From positions 14,459,703 to 14,523,702 of the forward strand of contig NC_064037.1 in assembly GCF_932526225.1 (NCBI RefSeq): a DNA stretch of 64,000 nt, read 5' to 3'. Shown here piece by piece: positions 1 to 7,966 of this stretch. Position numbers and translations under genes: made by a program. The notes under the pieces were generated by a model, which ran no database searches, was not told the origin of the DNA, and saw only the letters and a list, made by a program, of their open reading frames with translations. This stretch comes from Nematostella vectensis (taxonomy: Eukaryota; Cnidaria; Anthozoa; Actiniaria; Edwardsiidae). Each line of letters opens with the position of its first letter. Position 1 is the first letter of the stretch.

Positions 1-710
1 CACTTCTCCTTATCCAGATTAAACCCTTGTTCTCCAGCAGATCAAGAGTCTTCTGTAGCTTTGCACCATGTTCCTCCAAAGTGCGATTATGTCGTCGTGA
101 ATATTGAAGGCTCGCAGCTTGACAATACTTGCTGCACGATGTGCTGGTAGAGTTCTGGTGCAGACGATATGCCAAATATGAGCCGCTTGTGCTTTAAGAG
201 ACCTTCGTGTCAGAAATGTGGTGATAATCCTAGACTGCTCATCCGATTCAATCTGATTGAAGCCCCACTTGAAGTCTAGTTTGCTGAATGTAATGTACTC
301 CCATTTGAGTTGTACAGAATAGCATCCACAGTGGTTATCGGGTGCCGTTCCCGTACCACAGCCTCATTAGCCATTCTCATGTCAACACATAGTCTTATTT
401 CTCCATGGCCTGGGTATTATAACTAGGCTAGCCCAAGATGTAGGCCCTGACACTTCTCAATGATGTCAAGGTTCTTGAGCTCCTCAAGCTTCTGGTTGAC
501 CTTGCCTCCTAACCCGAAAGTTATGGCTTTCTTCGCAAAAAGTCTTACAGACTAGTCAACATGTATCTTAGCTTGGAATTTTTTTAATTTTCCCACTCCT
601 GTAAAACACTACTTGTATTCTTCGAACAGTTCATCCTCTTGAACCGTATTCACTTGCATCCGCAGAACTCCTAGCATTTCACTGGTCTGTCTACTCAGTA
701 TAGGTCTTGC
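1..710 (-). pseudogene. Ty3/gypsy pol (reverse transcriptase) fragment, copy A
   Basis: The minus strand encodes broken reverse transcriptase of an LTR retrotransposon, matching the clearer copy at 46985-47860 (palm motifs, FGISSAPE-like block). It is cut by the window start and carries indels that break the frame. About 320 bp holding the protease and zinc-knuckle region of copy B is missing here at about 728. It is a decayed fragment with no coding capacity. Confidence 0.75.
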
Positions 711-727
711 CAAGGCGTTCTGTCAAT

Positions 728-1224
728 AACTTCTCCTTTTCCTCTCTTCCTCTTAAAGAGTTGACTTTCCCTGCTGTCTTGAAGCTGTTATGCTATAGAT
801 TTCGCTTAACTTTCTGCAGCTTCCATTGCTCTAGCAAGCTCTTGAGCGCGCCCAGGATTAGAGAAATTTCTTCCGTAAGTCGTGTGACTTGCACTTGTCG
901 ACGAATTGATCTCTCATGTGTTCCGTTTTTTTTGTCACCGAAATCACAATTATCCGCAATTTGGGACAGTCTCGTGACAAACTGGTCTACCGTTTCGCGT
1001 TCCTTATAATTCCTTTGTCTGAAACAATGTCTCTCGTAAGGCACGTTGATTTGCGGGCTAAAGTAGCTGTCGAGTATTCTTATATCGCTTGTTTATAACA
1101 CTTGTCTCCGGTTGGCGCCTTTTCTAATGGGTCGGTTAGCGTTTAAAATATCTCTTGCACGTCTATTCGTGCACAAAGTAGTAACAATGCTTTCTTTTTC
1201 GATTCTTTCGTGATATCTTTTCCC
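728..1224 (-). pseudogene. Ty3/gypsy gag fragment, copy A
   Basis: A minus-strand frame (about 793-1044 and beyond) reads as a retrotransposon Gag segment with the block ETVDQFVTRLSQIADNCDFG, known from gypsy Gag proteins of invertebrates. Frameshifts follow. Its 5' side is interrupted by the EnSpm element. Relative to copy B about 60 bp at the junction (1224/1225), including the first bases of the EnSpm terminus, are deleted. Confidence 0.7.
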
Positions 1225-1309
1225 GACGAAAAAACGGATTTACACAACTTTGCCTATCGCGCAAATATGATGTAAATATCAGGCACTATATTTGGTGCCT
1301 GATTTGCTT

Positions 1310-1640
1310 TGGTAGTAAACGTGTATACAAATTTTATATTTGCATGTTGTTCAAACACTTTTCAAAGATCAACTTTGAATAATTTGCTTGGATGGTAAAT
1401 TTGTATGTAAATTTCATGTTTGTATTTTGTGCAAATAACATTTCAAAGATCAACTTTGATTGATTTGCTTGGATGGTAAATTTTTATGTAAATTTCATGT
1501 TTTTATTTTGTTCAAATACAGTTCAAAGATCAACTTTGAATAATTTGCTTGGGTTGTAAATTTGTATGTAAATTTCATGTTTGTATTTTGTGCAAATACA
1601 GTTCAAAGATCAAATTTAGATTTGCATGGATTTACACTCA
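1310..1640. repeat. Subterminal tandem repeats, about 75-bp units, copy A
   Basis: About four units, each with AAAGATCAACTTTGA, an AATTTGCTTGG block and ATGTAAATTTCATGTTT. The equivalent array in copy B (48830-49190) has one more unit. They are part of the left subterminal region of the EnSpm element and may be transposase-binding repeats. Confidence 0.8.
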
Positions 1641-1649
1641 CTAGATTAT

Positions 1650-2366
1650 CTTTACTTATATCTGCAAGGTGTGTTTTAATATCACTTAGTGTTTGACGGT
1701 GACAGTCGTGTGCGACAAATTGTTTTGTTGTCGCTTTTAGTAGGCCAAACATCTAAAATCATCATCAAGATACTAGTGAAAATCGTCGAGTTTTTTGTGT
1801 GTGTTTCTTATACGCGGGTTTGATGGGAAAAAGGCGAGAGCGACCAGATGGCGGTGTAATATATAGGTTATTTAACGGCTGGGAGGTCCGGCCTCGGTCA
1901 GCATTTCCCAGACCTCTGTCACAGTTTTTCTCTATTCGGACCGACCTCAAGTCGGTAAATAACTTATTTATTTTACCCTTAAAACATTGTTCGAAAATCC
2001 CGCAGTCAAGATATTTTAGTATCTTGCGTCACAGTCACGTGGTTTCTCTGTATGTCGCTTACATACTGTAAAACCACGTGACACTTGTATTCTACTCACA
2101 AGATGGCGTCCTCCATGAAGCTGGAGTGCGAATATTAGAGCAGAGAAAGCTGAATTGTAAGCATTGGCCATGTAATCTTACTACCACCGTTTTTTATCTT
2201 AATTATATAGACATACACAGAAAACAGACAAAATCGCTTCAAATGATTCATCAGAATTCATCACTCGAGGTCCCGAATGTAGTTTCCTATATTATAATTT
2301 TACGAGTTGTGTATATAAGCTTATTACCTAGCAAAACACTGGTGTCTATATTATAAATAATTATGA
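1650..2366. other. EnSpm left interior, no gene recognised
   Basis: This stretch has short open frames in both copies (1799-2071, 2078-2356) but no recognisable domain or codon signal. It includes a tcggt/accga-rich inverted segment at about 1880-1960 resembling a small dispersed repeat also seen near 22390-22480, and the CACGTG-containing inverted pair near 2035 and 2073. I see no convincing gene. Confidence 0.5.
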
Positions 2367-2371
2367 AACTG
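2367..2371. repeat. Left target-site duplication of the Polinton (AACTG)
   Basis: AACTG here and at 18829-18833 flank the element exactly. The uninterrupted site in copy B (49931-49935) has it once. Polintons usually make 6-bp duplications; a sixth base is A on the left and T on the right. Confidence 0.9.
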
Positions 2372-2820
2372 AGTAGTAGGGTTTTGGCGCAGCTGGCGCA
2401 ACTTTTTGATCTCCCCAAATTTCATTCCAAAATGGCGCGAAAGTCTCCGCGCACCTCCGCCAAGCCTCGCGACCTGCGCATGCGCGAGTTTGCTAGAGAT
2501 CTCTTGCACGACCACGCCCACCCGTCAATCACTTTGTCACGTGACGGCCACGCCCACCGGTCAATCATTTTGTCAAAAACCTGTCAATCACTTTGTCACG
2601 TGATAACCAAGCCCACCTGTCAATCACTTTGTCAAAAACCTGTCAATCACTTTGTCACGTGATAACCAAGCCCACCTGTCAATCATTTTGTCAAAAACCT
2701 GTCAATCACTTTGTCACGTGATAGCCAAGCCCACCTGTCAATCACTTTGTCACGTGATAGCCAAGCCCACCTGTCAATCACTTTGTCACGTGTCGCACCT
2801 AGGAGGAGCTCGGGAGGCTA
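2372..2820. repeat. Polinton left terminal inverted repeat
   Basis: The outer 200 bp or so is unique sequence almost identical to the inverse of 18630-18828. The inner part is a tandem array of short units (tgtcaatcactttgtcacgtg, tgtcaatcattttgtcaaaaacc, gccacgcccacc types) with many CACGTG palindromes. The inner edge is the GAGCTCG motif just before the first promoter. Confidence 0.95.
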
Positions 2821-2824
2821 TTCT

Positions 2825-2835
2825 GGTCTAAAGAC
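2825..2835 (+). promoter_or_regulatory. Polinton promoter motif, small membrane protein gene
   Basis: GGTCTAAAGAC, 19 bp before the ATG at 2855. The spacing and the downstream GATAAAATG match the polymerase and Cys/His-repeat genes, which fixes the start. Confidence 0.6.
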
Positions 2836-2854
2836 GAATGGGGTCATAGATAAA

Positions 2855-3115
2855 ATGACATTAAAGACGGAGGTGAAGATTAAAAACGATGCGGCTACAG
2901 CCGGCGGTTGTCCGGTGCTGGAGGTGAATGTGAGTAACACTGCGGATGCGGGGCCTGAACACTGTTGTTGTGACGCTGATTACTATGAAGACTCAGAATA
3001 CGGAAGCTTCGACCCCGTTGGGTTTGTGGCCGGAGCGGCGACAATTGTCCTCGGTGTTTTAGCAATGTTAGTCTCCATGCCACGGTATGGCGAAAAAAGA
3101 TGGGTGAGATACTAG
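2855..3115 (+). CDS. Small single-pass membrane protein (86 aa)
   Basis: I do not recognise this protein. From the chosen ATG it has a short polar N-terminus, a CCC motif (about residues 38-40), an acidic Tyr-rich stretch and one membrane segment (GFVAGAATIVLGVLAMLVSM, about residues 55-74), then a short basic tail. The frame is open further upstream into the TIR repeats, but that part is repeat translation, and the promoter motif at 2825 sits 19 bp before this ATG as in sister genes. It is the outermost plus-strand gene of the Polinton. Small membrane proteins are common in Polintons; a role in the virion or host membrane is inference. Confidence 0.65.
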   Translation: MTLKTEVKIKNDAATAGGCPVLEVNVSNTADAGPEHCCCDADYYEDSEYGSFDPVGFVAGAATIVLGVLAMLVSMPRYGEKRWVRY

Positions 3116-3116
3116 T

Positions 3117-3136
3117 CCACAGATGTGGTGTGGAGA
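3117..3136. terminator. Imperfect hairpin after the first Polinton gene
   Basis: TCCACA pairs with TGTGGA within twenty bases of the stop codon, with AGT/ACT flanks and a bulge. It may mark a transcript end; weak evidence. Confidence 0.3.
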
Positions 3137-3150
3137 CTTTAGACCCCACC

Positions 3151-3178
3151 TAGGGGGAGCTCGAGGGGATAGCCTCTC
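3151..3178. repeat. Dispersed GAGCTCGAGGGG motif
   Basis: TAGGGGGAGCTCGAGGGG followed by ATAGCCTCTC. Variants recur at 2797-2820, 7874-7896, 10390-10411, 10555-10590, 11501-11522 and 18367-18392, in both orientations, some inside coding sequence. Confidence 0.75.
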
Positions 3179-3206
3179 AGCTTCACATCTGAAAAGCCTT
3201 TGAAAA

Positions 3207-3222
3207 GTGGTTTAAAGACATG
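3207..3222 (+). promoter_or_regulatory. Polinton promoter motif, TFIIB-like gene
   Basis: GTGGTTTAAAGACATG, full consensus form. The ATG inside it is in another frame from the protein, which shows the motif is not the start codon here; the protein starts at 3237. Confidence 0.7.
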
Positions 3223-3236
3223 AACAGTTTAATAAA

Positions 3237-4163
3237 ATGGAGGAACGAACAGTTGAACGCACGGTTGAAGATCGGTCACCACCACCATATAATATCCCCG
3301 GCGGACCGGTGCCTGAGATTGACGTCCCCACCCTCATGCCGGAATTTGCACTGTTTGACCGAGCCCTCACCGAATACGAGACTAGTAGAGCCTCCTTGGG
3401 AGACGAGGATAGTAGTAACACCCTTTGCAATCATGACGACCTAGTCACAGAAGACGGGGTCACTAGTTGCTTAGAGTGCGGGGAACAGATGCAACGCGTG
3501 ATCGCGCACGAAAGGGAATGGGGTTTTTACGGACATTCCGACGGCGAACGGTCTTCGGATCCAAGTCGGGTCCAGGTACGTAGGTCTGAGGATAGAAATA
3601 TTGACAAGGATGTGGAGGGCATGGGTTTTAGCGGGGTAATTGTAGCCAAAGCTAACGAGATATACACTCAGGTGACGAAAGGCCAGATTTTTCGCGGCGA
3701 CCCACGGAAGGCGATCGTCTTTGCATGCGTCTACTACGCCTACAAGATGTCCGGTAAGTGTCAGACACCGAAAACCTTGATGGAAACTTTTGGATTGAGC
3801 AGGAAGAGTTGCCTTAAGGGTCTAAAAATCTTTAGTATTAACGCGCCTAAAGATTACTTACTACACGGAACGTCTCCCACCGTCGTGGACCACATTCGCG
3901 ATGTGATGGATAGATTCTCGGCGTCCCCCACACAGAAGGGAGAGGTGGTCCAGCTCTACTACAGATCTAAGAACCGCTCGTCTGAGTTGAATCGCGCTCG
4001 CCCACAATCCTTTGCGGTCGCTTTAACCTATTACTGGGTACGGCTAAAGGGGGTCAATATTACACTTAAAAAATTCTCCGAAAGAACGGGCGTCTCCGAG
4101 TTAACCATCAGTAGGAAAGCGAGAGAAGTGGCCACAGTCCTGGGTACGCCTGGTGTGGTATGA
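3237..4163 (+). CDS. TFIIB-like transcription initiation factor (308 aa)
   Basis: The order of elements matches TFIIB/TFB proteins: an N-terminal zinc-ribbon-like site (C64-x-H66 ... C78-x2-C81, with DGVTSCLECGE), a linker, and two cyclin-like repeats. Repeat 1 is about residues 133-200 (GFSGVIVAKANEIY; RKAIVFACVYYAYK) and repeat 2 about 215-303 (RPQSFAVALTYYWVR; SERTGVSELTISRKAREV, a helix-turn-helix-like end). The length of about 310 aa is typical of TFIIB. TFIIB bridges promoter DNA, TBP and RNA polymerase II; a viral version could redirect host polymerase to the element's own promoters. Residues 22-32 (GPVPEIDVP) resemble residues 72-82 of the polymerase N-terminus, suggesting shared 5' ends. 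It lies in the left plus cluster with its own consensus promoter. Assignment is by fold pattern, without a search. Confidence 0.75.
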   Translation: MEERTVERTVEDRSPPPYNIPGGPVPEIDVPTLMPEFALFDRALTEYETSRASLGDEDSSNTLCNHDDLVTEDGVTSCLECGEQMQRVIAHEREWGFYGHSDGERSSDPSRVQVRRSEDRNIDKDVEGMGFSGVIVAKANEIYTQVTKGQIFRGDPRKAIVFACVYYAYKMSGKCQTPKTLMETFGLSRKSCLKGLKIFSINAPKDYLLHGTSPTVVDHIRDVMDRFSASPTQKGEVVQLYYRSKNRSSELNRARPQSFAVALTYYWVRLKGVNITLKKFSERTGVSELTISRKAREVATVLGTPGVV

Positions 4164-4168
4164 TGTTT

Positions 4169-4190
4169 CCTGATTTCCAGAGAAATCAGG
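4169..4190. terminator. Perfect 8-bp hairpin after the TFIIB-like gene
   Basis: CCTGATTT - six-base loop - AAATCAGG begins six bases after the stop codon. A second partial copy of the same bases follows. Hairpins at gene ends are used as transcript-end signals in some giant viruses and virophages; here that is inference. Confidence 0.45.
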
Positions 4191-4254
4191 ATTTCCAGAA
4201 AACTGTCAGTTCGGAGTAGATGTGAATTAACACGTCTAAAAAAATTCGAAAAAA

Positions 4255-4270
4255 GTGGTTTAAAGACGTG
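4255..4270 (+). promoter_or_regulatory. Polinton promoter motif, ankyrin gene
   Basis: GTGGTTTAAAGACGTG, 14 bp before the ATG at 4285. Confidence 0.65.
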
Positions 4271-4284
4271 GATGTAATAACAAA

Positions 4285-5109
4285 ATGGATATGCAAAGTG
4301 CTGGAAGTCTTACAAATCTCACCGTGGAGGATCAAGCCGCCACCTTAGCGAGGTGGGGAGCCGCAGACTTTGACGCCGTTATGGAGCTCGCGGCGTGGGA
4401 GGGGTGCGTCGAGACCGTGAGGTTGTGTAAGAGTTGGGGTGCGACGGATTTCGAAAAGCCGATGGTCAGGGCCGCAATGAACGGCCACACCGAGATCGTT
4501 AAGATGTGTTGTGAGTCGGGCGCCTGTGACTTCGTGTATCCAGCGTCCATGGCCGCGAAAGGCGGCCACGTAGAGGTTTTGAAGGTGATGGACGAGTATT
4601 GTGCCGACGGAGGAGAGGCCATGACCGAGGCCATGGGTGCTGCGGCGGCGGAAGGTCAGGTGGGGGTTGTTGAGTTATTGATAGATCTAGGTGTCGATGT
4701 CGATGTTGGTTGGGCCACCGCTGAGGCGGCGTACAATGGTCACGTTGAGGTTCTAAAGTTGCTGAGAGAAAACTTCAGCGAGTTTGACCCGGACTATGCT
4801 ATAACACCGGCCACCGAATCTGGCAACCTCGAGATCGTCAGGATGTGCTTGGAGTGGGGCGCGACCGATCTCATTGTACATATGAACTACGCGCGGTTTT
4901 TGGGTCTACACGAAATTGTCGCGGTGCTACGTGCGGCGTGGAGGTGGGGTCTCGTGCATGAGGAGCTCCCGGAGAAGCTACACAAGGTGAGATTCCGTAG
5001 AAAGCTGGAGGACGAACTAATGCCAGTGGCCTGGCACCCGGACAGGTTCTGGGACTGGTGTCTTGATGAGCAAGAGAAGGGAATGTTGGAAGAGTGTTTC
5101 GCCAGGTAG
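4285..5109 (+). CDS. Ankyrin-repeat protein (274 aa)
   Basis: About five or six ankyrin-type repeats are visible between residues 24 and 215, with the repeating pattern AA.NGH.EIVKMC.E.GA (for example AAMNGHTEIVKMCCESGA, AAYNGHVEVLKLL, ATESGNLEIVRMCLEWGA). The divergent, Trp-Gly-Ala-ending units resemble those of giant-virus ankyrin proteins rather than canonical animal ones. A separate C-terminal part ends with VAWHPDRFWDWCLDEQEK, which I associate loosely with giant-virus ankyrin proteins. Ankyrin proteins usually bind partner proteins, and viral ones often engage host defence or ubiquitin factors; the target here is unknown. It has its own promoter motif and sits between the TFIIB-like and Cys/His-repeat genes. 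Confidence 0.8.
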   Translation: MDMQSAGSLTNLTVEDQAATLARWGAADFDAVMELAAWEGCVETVRLCKSWGATDFEKPMVRAAMNGHTEIVKMCCESGACDFVYPASMAAKGGHVEVLKVMDEYCADGGEAMTEAMGAAAAEGQVGVVELLIDLGVDVDVGWATAEAAYNGHVEVLKLLRENFSEFDPDYAITPATESGNLEIVRMCLEWGATDLIVHMNYARFLGLHEIVAVLRAAWRWGLVHEELPEKLHKVRFRRKLEDELMPVAWHPDRFWDWCLDEQEKGMLEECFAR

Positions 5110-5157
5110 ACGTCGGCCGGCTAGGAGGGTGAGTATCGAGGCGTAAAAAAATGAAAA

Positions 5158-5173
5158 GTGATTTAAGGACATG
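5158..5173 (+). promoter_or_regulatory. Polinton promoter motif, Cys/His-repeat gene
   Basis: GTGATTTAAGGACATG followed by ACCGGTTTGATAGAAATGG, almost the same leader as the polymerase gene. Confidence 0.65.
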
Positions 5174-5188
5174 ACCGGTTTGATAGAA

Positions 5189-5518
5189 ATGGAGAACCAA
5201 ACGGTGAAAGACCCGAAAGTATCCCCCGTAAAGCGAACAACGGATTATAAGTGTCTTCATGGTAGAGTGAAATATTATTGCAAAGATTGTCACGGATCGC
5301 AAATCTGCCCTCACAACCGGAGAAAAACGCGGTGCAGAGAATGTAACGGCGGTAGCATTTGTGAGCACAGACGAGCAAGATATGTCTGTAAAGACTGCAA
5401 GGGGAAAGGGATGTGTGAACACGGCAAACAGAGACCCTTTTGTAAGTTATGCGGAGGGTCTCAAATATGCGAACACGATAGACAAAAGCACCATTGCAGA
5501 ACGTGTAACGGAAATTAA
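5189..5518 (+). CDS. Cys/His zinc-repeat protein (109 aa), five 18-residue units
   Basis: After an N-terminal tail of about 20 residues come five tandem units of exactly 18 residues with the pattern C-x-H-x6-C-x2-C-x5 (first cysteines at residues 22, 40, 58, 76 and 94; for example ICEHRRARYVCKDCKGKG). Such CEHG...C..C.GG repeats are known from giant viruses and several algae and protists and are expected to bind zinc; I do not know them from animal genes. The ATG at 5171 is in frame but lies inside the promoter motif. By comparison with the TFIIB-like gene, 5189 (MENQTVKD) is the better start. The N-terminus MEN..VKD is shared with the polymerase. Nucleic-acid or protein binding is inferred. 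Confidence 0.8.
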   Translation: MENQTVKDPKVSPVKRTTDYKCLHGRVKYYCKDCHGSQICPHNRRKTRCRECNGGSICEHRRARYVCKDCKGKGMCEHGKQRPFCKLCGGSQICEHDRQKHHCRTCNGN

Positions 5519-5532
5519 CATTGACCCACTCA

Positions 5533-5561
5533 GTTTTGTAACGCGTCTCACGTTACAAAAC
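5533..5561. terminator. Perfect 11-bp hairpin between convergent genes
   Basis: GTTTTGTAACG - CGTCTCA loop - CGTTACAAAAC, 14 bp after the stop of the Cys/His-repeat gene and before the converging 504-aa gene. It is symmetric and could serve as an end signal for both strands. Confidence 0.55.
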
Positions 5562-5717
5562 ACATACATTCCTAATCACCCTAACAACTAGCGATTCTGA
5601 AAATAGGTTTTGTATTTACATTGAGAGTTCGCGGTCGCCAGGGTGGTCTGGTATGCGCATGTGAACAGGTATTGTCTTCTTGCGGTACGTCACATCCGTC
5701 CACATGCATCCCGCATG

Positions 5718-7232
5718 TTACCGGAATAGATACCAAGCTAAACCAGCCGTAAAGGCTGTGATCGTGACAAGGTTATTTTCGTGCTGCGTGTTCGTGGGTT
5801 TAATCACGTCCGGCTTTGGGTTAGTTTTCGCCTCCGGTTCCGGTTTGTGAGCCGTGACTGACTCGGTATGAGGTAACACAATCTTTGAATGACCCATATT
5901 ATGTTTTGGGATCGTTTTTATCTCGTTATTTATCGGATTCAGCCCCAGTTTCATATCAGTGGTGGCTTTTTGTAACTTGTTATTATAACCAGCGATTGAA
6001 GTGTTGTTATTTATCACAAGATACGATGGACTTAACCAACAACCGAGGGCGAAAGCCAGGTCTAGTTTTTGTCTCGCCTGTTGTAAAGCAAACTGATACC
6101 GTTGTATACTTTTCGATATACTGTTTTCCACCACCGCGCTTTCAAAGAGTTTCGTGAAGACCTGTTTCGTTTCCTGAGCTGAACCGCTATCACCGACGAT
6201 TGACGACCGGGTCTGAACTTGCGCGCCTAGAATACAGTAAACAAAGGCTTCGATGCTCTGGTTTATCCTAGACAACCCAGCTTTGGTTAACCCCAGTGAT
6301 TTTTCCGGAAAGAACCACTCATACTGAAACCCAGTTCTAAGGTCTTTCAGGTACTCGATCTCAAAGTGATTCATGTGTTCGTGGTCGCTTTTGGCAGCGT
6401 CCCATTCGTCGTGTAATTGATCAATGGTGCCATAAGGCTTATACTTGTCGTTAGAAGATGACAAGCCGTGATAATCATAATTATAAACGTTCCCTAACCC
6501 ATGATTTATCGGTCCAAGGAACCGAAAATCACCACCAGTCCGGAACTCTGTCCTTAATTTTTGGTAAGCTGCTTCGCTGTAGAAGTTTTTATTCCAACTA
6601 AAAAGCTTATCTTTCGGGAGAGGACATTGTAGCTCGTTTAATATTCGTCTGATAGTGAAAATGATGTGAAATCTGTAGAATGACCCCACTTGAGAGTTGT
6701 CAATCATGTCACGCGTCACACCACATCCAGCAGTCGCGCAAAACATAGCAAAATTTAAGGCTTGACTCCAATAACTGAGGTTCGGGGCGTCGAGCCACCT
6801 ACTAGCCTCCTTTGCTGTTCTGAATACAAGCTCGCTGTCAGTGAATATGTCCCTAAAAACAAAGTGTGTCTTCAGCTCTGGTGTTATAAAAACATCGAAA
6901 GAGACGTAATTATTTCTCGTAGGGTTTTCGTCCCACGGCAATATCTTGTACTCTGCACGCGCGTCTAGTCTGTATTGTTTTGGGAACCCAAACAGTTGCT
7001 GGATCGTTTCCTTGTATGCTTGTGTGTCGTCGGCGACTAGAAAATCCTGGATATTCTCGGGTTTCCAGCTATTACCAGGGAAGTGATATAACGTTTTGAC
7101 TAGATTCCCATTCTTGTCGAATGGATCGTATTCGTCCCCATTGAAAACGAATTGCACATTGCCGTGCTCGTCGGCAGAGAACCTGAAGCGTGAGTAGTAG
7201 GGGTACCTTTTCGCAAATTCTGTAAACTTCAT
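5718..7232 (-). CDS. Tail-anchored Polinton protein of unknown function (504 aa)
   Basis: No known family is recognised. The first 390 residues or so look like one globular, aromatic-rich domain (FAKRYPYYSRF near the start). A low-complexity Pro/Lys/Glu/Thr linker follows (about 445-480), and the last 18 residues (LVTITAFTAGLAWYLFR) form a membrane anchor. No His-Asp-Cys arrangement of an adenain protease is apparent. Start 7232 is chosen over the in-frame ATG at 7244 because 7244 lies against the promoter motif (7249-7262). It is the last gene of the minus-strand virion block and converges on the Cys/His-repeat gene. Position and anchor suggest a virion or entry-related protein; this is inference. 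Confidence 0.75.
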   Translation of the reverse strand: MKFTEFAKRYPYYSRFRFSADEHGNVQFVFNGDEYDPFDKNGNLVKTLYHFPGNSWKPENIQDFLVADDTQAYKETIQQLFGFPKQYRLDARAEYKILPWDENPTRNNYVSFDVFITPELKTHFVFRDIFTDSELVFRTAKEASRWLDAPNLSYWSQALNFAMFCATAGCGVTRDMIDNSQVGSFYRFHIIFTIRRILNELQCPLPKDKLFSWNKNFYSEAAYQKLRTEFRTGGDFRFLGPINHGLGNVYNYDYHGLSSSNDKYKPYGTIDQLHDEWDAAKSDHEHMNHFEIEYLKDLRTGFQYEWFFPEKSLGLTKAGLSRINQSIEAFVYCILGAQVQTRSSIVGDSGSAQETKQVFTKLFESAVVENSISKSIQRYQFALQQARQKLDLAFALGCWLSPSYLVINNNTSIAGYNNKLQKATTDMKLGLNPINNEIKTIPKHNMGHSKIVLPHTESVTAHKPEPEAKTNPKPDVIKPTNTQHENNLVTITAFTAGLAWYLFR

Positions 7233-7248
7233 CTTATATGACATATAA

Positions 7249-7262
7249 GATGTTTTTAAATC
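7249..7262 (-). promoter_or_regulatory. Polinton promoter motif, 504-aa gene
   Basis: Minus strand GATTTAAAAACATC, 17 bp before the start at 7232. Confidence 0.55.
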
Positions 7263-7322
7263 AGTCCTTTACGCATCTCAATTCATAGATCCATCCGACG
7301 GGAGTTCTCTCGTACAGAAATT

Positions 7323-7928
7323 TCACCGAGCGGGTCGACTCGCCAGGTCTTTCAAAATCTCTTCTCTTACTGTTTCCCTCAGCTTGGTAATGTTTACGTT
7401 TTTTTCGTCCTCTCTTACCGACTTTTGACGGATCTGGAGCTTTAGAGCCTCAAACTTGTCCAACTCGTTCAAGATTAAAGAGAACTCTTCGTCTGATATT
7501 TTGTTGTCTTTTAAAGCTTTAGAGACCAGGTCGCGTATGCTATTTACTTTTGCCTTTGCCATCGCCGCTGTTTGGTCGTGCTTGGAGACTTTTTGCGACA
7601 GCCGTTTAGAAACCGCCGCACAGCCTACAGACATAAGACCGAAAACACCGGCCAAAGCACCCAACGGAACTCCGACGACGATACCAAAACCCGACAGAGA
7701 AGTCCCCAAACCACTAGACCCAAGAATGACGGATAAGAGTCCTAAGACCACACTTAACTTTGAAAACACGCTCTGCCCTCGTTTATACTTTTTCCTCACG
7801 TTCTCGTAATGTTTAACTTCTTGCTCCAAACTTCCCAAAACATCGTGGGTCTTTTGGAGTCTGAAGTTATCACCCGAGGGGCTGACCCCTCGGGGTACGT
7901 TCGGGTAGATTGAGTTGTACTCTTCCAT
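7323..7928 (-). CDS. Hydrophobic Gly-rich membrane protein (201 aa)
   Basis: Unknown family. A charged N-terminal part with a short helical stretch (to residue 50) is followed by a long Gly/Leu/Val-rich hydrophobic region (about residues 55-108; VVLGLLSVILGSSGLGTSLS) and a charged helical C-terminus rich in Lys/Glu. It can form two membrane helices. It lies directly downstream of the penton gene, whose stop codon overlaps this gene's promoter motif. Probably a virion membrane or membrane-active protein by context only. Confidence 0.7.
   Translation of the reverse strand: MEEYNSIYPNVPRGVSPSGDNFRLQKTHDVLGSLEQEVKHYENVRKKYKRGQSVFSKLSVVLGLLSVILGSSGLGTSLSGFGIVVGVPLGALAGVFGLMSVGCAAVSKRLSQKVSKHDQTAAMAKAKVNSIRDLVSKALKDNKISDEEFSLILNELDKFEALKLQIRQKSVREDEKNVNITKLRETVREEILKDLASRPAR
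7874..7896. repeat. Palindromic variant of the dispersed motif
   Basis: CCCGAGGGGCTGACCCCTCGGGG, an almost perfect palindrome within the 5' part of the 201-aa gene; compare 11501-11522. Confidence 0.5.
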
Positions 7929-7951
7929 AGCTTTATTATGGGGAGAGTTTA

Positions 7952-7966
7952 TTCTTTAAGTAATTT
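7952..7966 (-). promoter_or_regulatory. Polinton promoter motif, 201-aa gene
   Basis: Minus strand AAATTACTTAAAGAA; the TAA inside it is the stop codon of the minor capsid gene. Confidence 0.5.

Noticed and set aside
1799-2356. Two plus-strand ORFs conserved in both copies
   Set aside because: Their identity only reflects the duplication; composition is non-coding-like and no motif is seen.
2363-2662. Open frames through the Polinton TIRs (also 18368-18858)
   Set aside because: Products of the tgtcaat tandem repeats; no promoter motif and no domain.
2372-2820. TIR tandem repeats as a CRISPR-like array
   Set aside because: Units vary, are nearly contiguous without unique spacers, and lie in a eukaryotic transposon end.
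5171-5188. Start of the Cys/His-repeat protein at 5171 and of the polymerase at 18317
   Set aside because: Those ATGs lie within the promoter motif; the equivalent ATG of the TFIIB-like gene is out of frame, so the downstream ATGs are preferred.
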